DNA of 64,000 nt from an uncultured Gemmatimonadota bacterium. Its GTDB lineage: Bacteria > Gemmatimonadota > Gemmatimonadetes > Gemmatimonadales > Gemmatimonadaceae. Where the stretch lies: NCBI GenBank assembly GCA_902826615.1, contig CADEFN010000002.1, positions 248,001 through 312,000 on the forward strand, in the 5' to 3' direction. Both the position numbers and the translations under genes were made by a program. The notes under the pieces were generated by a model. That model was not told where the DNA came from, searched no databases, and saw only the letters and a program-made list of their open reading frames with translations. Numbering within the stretch: the stretch's first letter is position 1; each line of letters opens with the position of its first letter. Shown in pieces: positions 27,300-34,399 of this stretch.

Positions 27300-28826
27300 G
27301 TGACGGTTCCTCCTGATCCGGCTTTCGACGTCCGCCGAATAACCCCGGCCAGTCAGCGGCGCCTCGACGGCAAGCTGATTCGCGGCGTGAAGTGGTTCGG
27401 CGCCTCTCGACTTGCCGCCCAGGTCATCACCTGGGTGGTGTCCATGGCGGTCGCGCGGTTGCTGACGCCGTCGGACTACGGCCTGATCGGCATGGCCTCA
27501 GTTTTCCTCGGTGCACTCGCCATCGTTGGGGAGTTCGGGATTGGAAGCGCGGTCATGGCGCATCCCGAGTTTGACCGGAAGGACCTGGCAAGCCTGCACA
27601 GTTTGGCGTGTCTGACCGGTCTTGGCGTCGCCATCCTCGGCGCCGTCGTTGCCGTCCCGGTGGCCCGCGTCTTTGACGAACCGGCGCTCACCTGGGTCGT
27701 CATCGTGCTGGCGCTCAATCTTTTTCTTGTGGCACTGCGCACGGTTCCGCAGGCCTACATGCAACGCGAGCTGCGCTTTCGCGCTGTCGCGACGGTGGAC
27801 CTGGTGCAGTCCGTGCTGCAGGCGGCCGCCACCCTGGCGCTCGCCTACTGGGGTTTCCGGTACTGGTCTCTCCTCCTCGGTACGCTGGCGGCGAGTGCGA
27901 CCTACACGGGACTGCTGTGGATTTTTTCAGGCATCGGCTTCGGCGATCCGCGACGAGAGAGTGTCCGCTCCGCGTTTGTGGTCATTCGCAACGTGCTCGG
28001 GGCTCGTCTGGCCTGGTACGGCTTCCAGAATGCCGACTTCTTTGTCGTCGGGCGCTGGCTGGGCCGGCATGCGTTAGGCGTGTACACCATTGCCTGGAAC
28101 CTCGGGCTGTTGCCGCTGGAAAAGCTCTCCGCACTCACGTCGAATCTTGCCCCCGCCATCTTCTCGGCCGCGCGCAATGATGCCGACCTGACACGCCGGT
28201 ACCTCCTGGGCATGTCCGCCGCGTTGCTGCTGGTGACCTTGCCACCCACTGTCGGAATCGCGCTCGTCGCGCCGGACCTCATCCAGGTTGCCCTGGGACC
28301 GAAGTACCTGGAGTCGATCGTGCCACTGCGCCTGCTGTCGATCTACTGTGCCGTCCGGTGCCTCGATCCTCTCTGGTCGCAGCTGCTGGTGATCGGTGGT
28401 GAGTCGCGCCTGGTGCTACGCCTGAACCTGGTGGGGCTCCTGGTGTTGCCGCTGGCCTTTGTTTTCGCCAGCCGCTGGGGCACCACGGGAGTCGCTGCCG
28501 CGTGGATCGTGGCACATCCGCTGATTATCGTGCTCCCAATGCTGCTGCGCGTCTCGAGCCGGTATGGTGTCACACTTCGGGCCCAGCTCACCAATGCCGC
28601 ACCGGGCCTCATTGCGTGTGCCGCCATGGTGGGGACGGTGCTGACATGTCAGCAGCTGCTGCCCGCCGACGCGTCGCCACTCGTCAGGCTGCTCGCGGCA
28701 TCGGGCGTCGGGGCGCTGACGGTGGCGTCGGTACTCTGGTTCGGCTTCCGGGAGCGTACCATGACCCTCGTCAGGCTGCTGCGTCAGCGCGAGCTCGCGC
28801 CCACCGCCGACACACGTTCTGCATAG
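27300..28826 (+). CDS. Wzx-type polysaccharide flippase (WzxC/MOP superfamily)
   Basis: 508 residues with about 12-14 membrane segments. The amphipathic start, LIRGVKWFGASRLAAQVITW, then AVARLLTPSDYGLIGMASVF, is diagnostic for the WzxC/TuaB branch of polysaccharide exporters. The GTG start lies 22 nt after the epimerase stop. Known: it flips undecaprenyl-diphosphate-linked repeat units to the periplasm. Together with the Wzy-like protein at 9.6 kb it implies a Wzx/Wzy-type pathway. The chain-length and outer-membrane export components are not in this window. Confidence 0.88.
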   Translation: MTVPPDPAFDVRRITPASQRRLDGKLIRGVKWFGASRLAAQVITWVVSMAVARLLTPSDYGLIGMASVFLGALAIVGEFGIGSAVMAHPEFDRKDLASLHSLACLTGLGVAILGAVVAVPVARVFDEPALTWVVIVLALNLFLVALRTVPQAYMQRELRFRAVATVDLVQSVLQAAATLALAYWGFRYWSLLLGTLAASATYTGLLWIFSGIGFGDPRRESVRSAFVVIRNVLGARLAWYGFQNADFFVVGRWLGRHALGVYTIAWNLGLLPLEKLSALTSNLAPAIFSAARNDADLTRRYLLGMSAALLLVTLPPTVGIALVAPDLIQVALGPKYLESIVPLRLLSIYCAVRCLDPLWSQLLVIGGESRLVLRLNLVGLLVLPLAFVFASRWGTTGVAAAWIVAHPLIIVLPMLLRVSSRYGVTLRAQLTNAAPGLIACAAMVGTVLTCQQLLPADASPLVRLLAASGVGALTVASVLWFGFRERTMTLVRLLRQRELAPTADTRSA

Positions 28827-28835
28827 CCACGCGGT

Positions 28836-30053
28836 GTGACACGGCCCCGAGCGCCTCACGCGATCCCGCTCATCGCCGTCTCTGCGATCGCGATCGCCTT
28901 CGCCACGTTGTGGCCAATGCCGGGGAGCCCGGCGACCACTCAGCGCTGGTGCCTGCTCTGCGGCGACCTGGGCGGCGTCGATTTCATCAACAACGTTGCG
29001 CTCTTTCTCCCGCTGGGGCTCGCGCTCAGGCGACGGTACGCGCTGCCCACGAGCCTCCTGGCGGGCGTGGCGCTGTCACTCGCGGTCGAGGTCCTGCAAT
29101 GGCGCGTGGTGCCGGGGCGCGACGCCTCGCTCGGCGACCTTACGGCCAACACGGTCGGCACCTGGCTTGGCTCCCTTGTGTGGAGCGTGTGGCCGCTGGT
29201 CCGGCGGCCATCCCATCGCGCCGCGTGGACCGGGCTCCTGTTCTCCCTCGCGCTGTTTACGGGAGTTTGGGCCGGATCTTCATGGGCCATGCGTCCGGCG
29301 CCCATCCGGTGGAATCACTATCTCGCCTTCAATTCGCGGAGTGCCGACGTGCCCCGGTTCGAGGGGAGCGTGGAGCGTGTCCGCCTCTTTGACGTGCCGG
29401 TGTCTGAATACGATGTGATCAATGCCATCCGGTTTGGGGCAGCCTACGGACTCGGCCAGATCGACCTGCGTGCCCGGATAGGGGGGCATGCTCCCGAAGG
29501 TGGCGCCGTCGTGCTGCGTATCGCCAGCCACACCTTTGTACCAGCAGAAGTGACCGCCAGAGGAACCGACCTCGTCTTCCGGGCACGACGGAACGCGGCA
29601 ATACTCAAACTCCGTTCGCCCGTGGTGACATTCCGGCGAGCGCTCTCCGATTCTGCCAGCGAGTTCCGTTTTCAGGCGCGGGAAGGCGACATCGGCATCA
29701 CCCGAGCCGGGTCGGCCGATTCATCGGTGGTAGTGCAAGCACTCACTCCCGCTCGCTCGTGGGCGTTGTTCGGGCCCATCGAGGTACGCGACGCCACCCT
29801 CGGGCGCATTCTCGACTTTGTCTGGCCCGCGCTCCTGCTCGTCGCGGTGATGTACTTCGCCGCCCACCTGGGAAGGCCAATCGTTGCCGCTGCCGCGGTG
29901 TGGACCCTGGGTGTCGTCTCGATGGTGATGGGGTTCGGGCCGCCGTTGCCGCTGCAGGGGCTCGCCGGGCTCCTGGTCGGGGCGTGGGCCGGCGTCAGGC
30001 TGGCCGCAGGGCGCCCAGTGTCAAACGATCTCGAAGCGAGTCGAACGGGCTGA
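28836..30053 (+). CDS. VanZ-like membrane protein with inserted extracytoplasmic beta domain
   Basis: 405 residues. The N-terminal VanZ-like part (about 1-125) has DFINNVALFLPLG and EVLQWRVVPGRDASLGDLTANTVG, the usual conserved core. After a membrane helix near 140 comes a soluble, beta-rich domain (about 160-300). It resembles LamG/concanavalin-type sugar-binding folds in pattern (FEGSVERVRLFDVPVS). Three more membrane helices end the protein. VanZ-like genes with such domains occur in exopolysaccharide loci; their role is not known. It lies 9 nt after the flippase gene, and its last 33 nt overlap the convergent GNAT gene. Confidence 0.75.
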   Translation: MTRPRAPHAIPLIAVSAIAIAFATLWPMPGSPATTQRWCLLCGDLGGVDFINNVALFLPLGLALRRRYALPTSLLAGVALSLAVEVLQWRVVPGRDASLGDLTANTVGTWLGSLVWSVWPLVRRPSHRAAWTGLLFSLALFTGVWAGSSWAMRPAPIRWNHYLAFNSRSADVPRFEGSVERVRLFDVPVSEYDVINAIRFGAAYGLGQIDLRARIGGHAPEGGAVVLRIASHTFVPAEVTARGTDLVFRARRNAAILKLRSPVVTFRRALSDSASEFRFQAREGDIGITRAGSADSSVVVQALTPARSWALFGPIEVRDATLGRILDFVWPALLLVAVMYFAAHLGRPIVAAAAVWTLGVVSMVMGFGPPLPLQGLAGLLVGAWAGVRLAAGRPVSNDLEASRTG

Positions 30054-30977
30054 GAAAAGCGCGTGGTCCCCTTCACTCGCCGCCACCCACGCCGAGTATC
30101 GGGGTGGCATTCGCCTGAAGCCTGCGGCGGCGAGCATCTCCCAGGAGGCATCGCCGATGGAGGGCACGGTCACAATCCCGCGCCCACCTTCATATCCCCA
30201 GCGGCCGGCAGCAGCCACGAGTTGCTTGAGCGCGTGGGCAGTCGCGGCGGGTGAAAGGGCCAGACGTTCCAGCTGGACACTCGTGACATGCGCGTCGCGT
30301 GTGCGCAGCACGCTCCGAACGACTGAGGCCGACACCAGCACTTCACCGTTTGCGTCGTGGGACACCAGTGCAGTGCGTCCGCGCGGGTCGTGGGCCGAAT
30401 GTGTGTGCTCCGCTGCGGCACGTGCGGGAACCAGCACGTGGGCGGGCACCGGTCCTTCGCCAGCCACACCCTCGCGGACATCCGGGGCTTCGATCGCCGG
30501 TATTCCCATGGCCGCCGGGACACACTCCATCACCCGTTCGAGCCGCATGCCCGCTGCCTGGTAGTCGGCCGCGAGGGCGTCGTGCACCTGGGTGGCATGT
30601 TCACCAAAGCGAAGCAGCGGCATCCGCCGGTCGGCCGCTTCGCGAACAATCCGCTGGCGCAGCACACGACCGATACCACGTCCGCGCAGCGAGGTGGCCA
30701 CGGTCATGAATGATTTGATCGCGATCCAGCCGTGCCATCCATCCACTCGCGCCTGACGTGGCGTGAGGGCGGCAAATGCGACGCAGCGGCCGTCCTGCCA
30801 TCCTGTCACCGTCAGCGCTGGCGGACCACCCCAGTCCCCAAGCTGCCATTGCAGGTAGGGCACATCGTACACCAGGCAGGGTGGCGGCCACTCGTGCTGC
30901 ATGAGGGCGCTCCCTGCCTGAATGATTTCGCCGGGGACCCGGCCGGCATCCACGCGCCAGGTCAGACCATCGCTCAC
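30021..30977 (-). CDS. GNAT-fold acyltransferase, apparently two tandem GNAT-like halves
   Basis: 318 residues. The chosen GTG at 30977 makes a GTGA overlap with the ligase stop; starts farther upstream fall inside the ligase gene. The first half holds the acyl-CoA pyrophosphate loop SLRGRGIGRVL near residue 100. The second half (VQLERLALSPAATAHALKQL, then GFRRMPPRYSAWV) looks like a second, degenerate GNAT repeat, as in MshD- or Fem-type enzymes. Known: GNAT proteins transfer acetyl or other acyl groups, and Fem-type relatives transfer aminoacyl groups. Inferred: being the last gene of a ligase/carrier-protein operon, it may take the aminoacyl group from the carrier protein and pass it to a sugar, lipid or peptide. 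Plain N-acetylation is the simple alternative. Confidence 0.75.
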   Translation of the reverse strand: MSDGLTWRVDAGRVPGEIIQAGSALMQHEWPPPCLVYDVPYLQWQLGDWGGPPALTVTGWQDGRCVAFAALTPRQARVDGWHGWIAIKSFMTVATSLRGRGIGRVLRQRIVREAADRRMPLLRFGEHATQVHDALAADYQAAGMRLERVMECVPAAMGIPAIEAPDVREGVAGEGPVPAHVLVPARAAAEHTHSAHDPRGRTALVSHDANGEVLVSASVVRSVLRTRDAHVTSVQLERLALSPAATAHALKQLVAAAGRWGYEGGRGIVTVPSIGDASWEMLAAAGFRRMPPRYSAWVAASEGDHALFSARSTRFEIV

Positions 30978-32134
30978 CGGAACTCGGGAGCCCCCTGCAT
31001 CACCTTCGGCCATCGCGACTTGTCCATCCCGTGCTGCTGCGCGAACGAATGCACCCACCGCTCCAGACCAAAGGCGATACAGACGCTGTGCATGGCGGCC
31101 TCACCCTCGATCTGGATGTTGAAGGCACGCCCGAAGAAGTCGGAGTGATAGTTGAGGCTGCCGACCGCCAGTTTGCTCTCGTCAGGCAGCAACGCTGCAA
31201 TTTCGTATTTGGTGTCGGAGCTGAGCTGGAAATACGTCTTGGCCACCGCGTCGGGCGCCAGGAAGAAGGGATCGGACGCCGTGCGAATCTCGGCGGCGAA
31301 CTCGTGGGCGTCGAGAAAACGCGAGACCATCTCGATACCCTTGGCGCGTTCTGACAGGACCCAGTCACGCGACCCCATCAGCACGACCTCACGCATGGTG
31401 AAGTCCCAGAGCCGCCGCAAGTCGGTGATGTTGGACGACTCGTAGCGAAAACACTTGCCGCACACCCCGTAGACCGTTCCCGCTGCGGGCAGGGTCTCGT
31501 CGGCATGCAATGCGTAGGTGTGGTAACAGACGGCCGGGCTCAGCCCTGCCTCGGGGCGTGTCATGCTCGACAGCGCGTTGTCTTCCACGTCGGTGAGCGC
31601 GTGATGCCGCTCGCGGAACCCTTCGATGAGAGCGCTGTCCTCTTCGAGGTGTGTCGCAAAGGTGACCATGTGCGGGAACGACCGGAAATAGTCGCACCGC
31701 GACAACGTCTGCGTCGGGATCAGGGTCGGGACGCGCGCCGGTTCGGCGTTGAACGGCGTGCCCATTTCTTCGAACACCCGATCGAAATACCGGAAGAGCT
31801 GCAGGGCGGTGCCACGCAGTGCGGCCTGTCCGCGACCAAGGAACGACACGCCATCGGGCAGCGGTGTCGGCACAAACCGCGGCGCGTCCATGGCCGGGCT
31901 GCGATACACGATCGTCCGCTCCAACGAGCGCAAGCCGCGCTGAACTTTCTGCGCCACCTGCCCCACCCGCGTCACCAGCTCCGGTCCTTCCGTTTCAGGA
32001 GCTTCGAAGGTGATGGACTGCGGCGTGTCGAAACGCGGTGCCGTGAGCCCGCGCGAGATATGCACCACCTGCTTGAGGATCTCTTCCTGCACCATCTCGT
32101 TGGCCGGTGCGGCCAGGGACACGGTATGCCTCAT
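30974..32134 (-). CDS. amino acid:[carrier protein] ligase (seryl-tRNA-synthetase-like, class II aaRS homologue)
   Basis: 386 residues with a class II synthetase catalytic core and no tRNA-binding arm. Motif 2 appears as VCGKCFRYESSN followed by RLWDFTMREVV, and motif 3 as FGLERWVHSF near the C terminus. Cys residues in SRCDYF and VCGKCF are candidate zinc ligands. Known: such proteins, first characterised in Bradyrhizobium, activate an amino acid (Gly or Ala) with ATP and load it on the phosphopantetheine of a small carrier protein instead of tRNA. The cognate carrier gene is immediately upstream with a 4 nt ATGA overlap, which strongly supports the call. An N-terminal extension of about 60 residues compared with the core is notable. 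The amino acid cannot be read from sequence with confidence. Confidence 0.88.
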   Translation of the reverse strand: MRHTVSLAAPANEMVQEEILKQVVHISRGLTAPRFDTPQSITFEAPETEGPELVTRVGQVAQKVQRGLRSLERTIVYRSPAMDAPRFVPTPLPDGVSFLGRGQAALRGTALQLFRYFDRVFEEMGTPFNAEPARVPTLIPTQTLSRCDYFRSFPHMVTFATHLEEDSALIEGFRERHHALTDVEDNALSSMTRPEAGLSPAVCYHTYALHADETLPAAGTVYGVCGKCFRYESSNITDLRRLWDFTMREVVLMGSRDWVLSERAKGIEMVSRFLDAHEFAAEIRTASDPFFLAPDAVAKTYFQLSSDTKYEIAALLPDESKLAVGSLNYHSDFFGRAFNIQIEGEAAMHSVCIAFGLERWVHSFAQQHGMDKSRWPKVMQGAPEFR

Positions 32135-32367
32135 GCATGCTCCGACTGCAGCTGCGCGATCAGCTGGTCAATGGCAATCACGGTGCGGCATTCCACAAAG
32201 CGATCGTCGGGAATGGTGACTTCGAATGCCGTTTCCAGCTCGAGCAGCAGTTCCAGGGCGCCGATCGATTCGAAGCCCGCCTCAAAAAAATCCTGCTCGG
32301 GCGTGAGCGACGGCAGCCGTCCAATGCGACAAATGAGTTGTGTGATCGTTTCGGTACGTTCAGCCAC
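32131..32367 (-). CDS. acyl/aminoacyl carrier protein
   Basis: 78 residues, four-helix carrier-protein size. The Ser of GFESIGALELLLELE (near residue 34) is the phosphopantetheine attachment site, in place of the usual D-S-L triad. Acidic helix II and the TVIAIDQLIAQL helix IV match the family. GTG at 32367 is preferred; a TTG 3 nt upstream is possible. The start overlaps the acyltransferase gene by 8 nt and the stop overlaps the ligase ATG by 4 nt. It is expected to hold the amino acid activated by the ligase; a phosphopantetheinyl transferase must act in trans. Confidence 0.88.
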   Translation of the reverse strand: MAERTETITQLICRIGRLPSLTPEQDFFEAGFESIGALELLLELETAFEVTIPDDRFVECRTVIAIDQLIAQLQSEHA

Positions 32368-33142
32368 CAATGGGTCCCCCTGTTTGCAGTCCTGACGTGT
32401 CCGGAATGGACTGGCTTGCCGGGCGTGGAGTCACGGCTGCCTGCGGCCCGAGCGCCGCAATTCGGCGCGCCGGATTTCCCGCCACCACCACCCCGGCAGC
32501 CACATCTGCCGTCACCACCGAACCCGCGGCCACCACACTTCCTTCGCCGATGGTGACACCCGGAAAGATGATGCTATGCCCGCCAATCCAGACATTTCGC
32601 CCGATCGTGATGGGCCGGACCTGGTCCGGGTCGGGGGGCGCGCCGGTGAGCCGAGCGGCCGGGTCGCTGGGGTGCCCCGGGGAGTCGAACATCCAGACAT
32701 TGCCCGCGATACGGCAGTCTTCACCGATATCGATCCGTTTCCCGACCGTGAACATGCAGGCATGACCGATACCCGTCCGGTCGCCGATCTTCAGCGTGGG
32801 CCTTTCGGAGAAGCGCGACGCAAAGAGAAAGCTCGATTTGCCGTCGACCGTCACGTCGTCACCCAGCTCGAGCACACCGGTGCCCTGGACAAAGTGCACA
32901 AAGACCCCCGTCCGAAGATTGCGTCCGTATGATGTGCAGTAACCCTTGAATAGGGGCTCGGCGATAAAAACCCGTCGAAAGGTGTAGATGCCGGTGCGTA
33001 TGAGACCGTAGACGCCGGCCATGACCCGGGCGAGGGGGTGTGGGACAGGGACTCCGAACGACCGGAGGCCCCGGTACACCGAACGCGCGGCGGCCGCCCA
33101 TGGGGCGTCGGATGTGGCGATCTGCCGCCTGAGGGAGCTCAC
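32360..33142 (-). CDS. left-handed beta-helix (hexapeptide) O-acyltransferase
   Basis: 260 residues. Hexapeptide repeats run from about 95 to 225, with a catalytic-type His in DSPGHPSDP near 158 and the closing IGRNVWIGGHSIIFPGVTIG and VVAAGSVVTADVAAGVVVAG segments. This matches maltose/galactoside/NodL-type acetyltransferases of surface polysaccharides. A helical N-terminal stretch of about 70 residues precedes the first coil, and a Pro-rich tail follows it. GTG at 33142 starts the operon; it is transcribed away from yggT. It may O-acetylate the polysaccharide or, given the downstream carrier protein, use a carrier-bound acyl group (inference). Confidence 0.85.
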   Translation of the reverse strand: MSSLRRQIATSDAPWAAAARSVYRGLRSFGVPVPHPLARVMAGVYGLIRTGIYTFRRVFIAEPLFKGYCTSYGRNLRTGVFVHFVQGTGVLELGDDVTVDGKSSFLFASRFSERPTLKIGDRTGIGHACMFTVGKRIDIGEDCRIAGNVWMFDSPGHPSDPAARLTGAPPDPDQVRPITIGRNVWIGGHSIIFPGVTIGEGSVVAAGSVVTADVAAGVVVAGNPARRIAALGPQAAVTPRPASQSIPDTSGLQTGGPIGG

Positions 33143-33355
33143 GACGAAACCGGGGCCCCGTTCAGGGGTCGATCGTGCGTCGTTCCCGGATATGTCATCG
33201 ATGTCACTATCCGTTGGCCTGCAAAGGAGTTAACCGCGTCACGGTAGCCGAACCGGCGCCGGTTTGCCAGTGCCCGAAAGTCGGTGTCCGACCCACCATG
33301 ACCCGCCCACTCGGGTGGCTTGTACGGAGGGGAGCGGAGTGCCAGACTCCACAGC

Positions 33356-33949
33356 ATGGGTGCAATCGCTGGAATCTTCGACCTCGTGCTGGGTGTCGCA
33401 CGGCCGCTCCTCTTTGGCGCCGCGGCGGCGCTGAGCGTGGTCGCAGGTATTGACTGGCTCGTGCGAACACGCCGAATCAGCCCCTTCAGCGCCCTCGCCC
33501 GCTTTTCCCGCGACCGGGTTTCTCCCCTGTTCAAGCCAGTGGAAACTCGAATCGTGCGGGCGGGAGGCAATCCGCAGAGCGCTCCATGGTGGACACTGGC
33601 TCTTGCCGTGATTGGCGGCATCATCTTCCTCTCGCTTCTCGAATTCATCCGCGACCAGTTCCTCATGGGAATGGCCGCTGCCCAGGGAGGTACTCAAGGC
33701 GTGATTTACGTGCTGCTTCGGTGGACCTTCCAGATTCTGAGGCTCGCGCTGATGGTCCGCGTCATCTCATCGTGGATCCAGGTGTCGCCCTACTCCAAGT
33801 GGGTGCGGTGGGCATTTGTACTCTCAGAGCCCATTCTCGGGCCTTTGCGCCGCGTCATTCCTCCCCTGGGCATGGTAGACATCTCGCCGATTGTGGCCTT
33901 CTTCGGCTTGTCGCTGGTGGAGAGCCTGGTGCTGGGTCTGGTGCGGTAG
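33356..33949 (+). CDS. yggT: YggT family membrane protein
   Basis: 197 residues from the ATG at 33356. Two YggT-like halves: an N-terminal helix pair, then RWTFQILRLALMVRVISSWI and EPILGPLRRVIPPLGMVDISPIVAFFGLSLVESLVLG, which is the family signature. Known: YggT proteins are small inner-membrane proteins of poorly defined function, linked to osmotic stress and division genes. The adjacent DUF167 (YggU) gene 9 nt downstream is the common partner, which supports both calls. Confidence 0.88.
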   Translation: MGAIAGIFDLVLGVARPLLFGAAAALSVVAGIDWLVRTRRISPFSALARFSRDRVSPLFKPVETRIVRAGGNPQSAPWWTLALAVIGGIIFLSLLEFIRDQFLMGMAAAQGGTQGVIYVLLRWTFQILRLALMVRVISSWIQVSPYSKWVRWAFVLSEPILGPLRRVIPPLGMVDISPIVAFFGLSLVESLVLGLVR

Positions 33950-33958
33950 GTCGACCCG

Positions 33959-34258
33959 GTGACTCTGGTGGTCAGCGAACGGGCACAGGGGGTCGTGCGC
34001 TTCTCCGTTCGTGTGGTACCGCGGGCTTCGGCCACGGCAGTCACCGGTGTCACCGACGGGGCCCTCAAGGTGCGTCTCGCCGCGCCTCCGGTGGATGGGG
34101 CAGCAAACGAGGCCCTCGTGGCCTTTCTGGCTGAATCGTTAGGCCTGCGATCACGCGCGGTGGCGCTCGTGTCGGGGCACACCTCGCGGCTCAAGGTGGT
34201 CGAGGTGACGGGTGCGACGCCGGCGCAGGTGCGTCTGCTCGGCGAGGGAACCCGGTAG
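33959..34258 (+). CDS. yggU: DUF167 / YggU family protein
   Basis: 99 residues starting with GTG. The conserved core is VRVVPRASATAVTGV, then LKVRLAAPPVDGAANEALVAFLAESLG and ALVSGHTSRLKVVEV. This matches the YggU/DUF167 family almost end to end. Function is not established. It forms a two-gene unit with yggT. Confidence 0.92.
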   Translation: MTLVVSERAQGVVRFSVRVVPRASATAVTGVTDGALKVRLAAPPVDGAANEALVAFLAESLGLRSRAVALVSGHTSRLKVVEVTGATPAQVRLLGEGTR

Positions 34259-34353
34259 CGCTTGCCGTGGTTCTCTCGTGTGACGATCATACGGTGACAA
34301 CGGCTTTCGTGGCGATTTACCGGCAACTTGCGGCCACGTTAAACAAACGCTAA

Positions 34354-34393
34354 AGCGCCAGCTCGGCGCTCATGGCGGCGGGCTTCTTTTTTT
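34354..34393 (+). terminator. terminator-like hairpin with T7 tract directly before metH, with a competing hairpin
   Basis: Stem AGCTCGGCGCT/GGCGGCGGGCT (34360-34370 with 34374-34384, one mismatch, two G-T pairs, CAT loop) is followed by TC and seven T (34387-34393). The metH ATG begins 6 nt later. The overlapping alternative hairpin AGCGCC/GGCGCT (34354-34359 with 34365-34370) cannot form at the same time. This is the geometry of a terminator/antiterminator pair, so transcription attenuation of metH is plausible. The 95 nt before it match no riboswitch consensus I know. A simple terminator for yggU is the alternative. Confidence 0.55.
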
Positions 34394-34399
34394 GACCTC

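Noticed and set aside
34259-34353. Cobalamin, SAM or SAH riboswitch before metH
   Set aside because: No B12-box or other consensus core could be matched by eye; only the terminator-like pair is reported.
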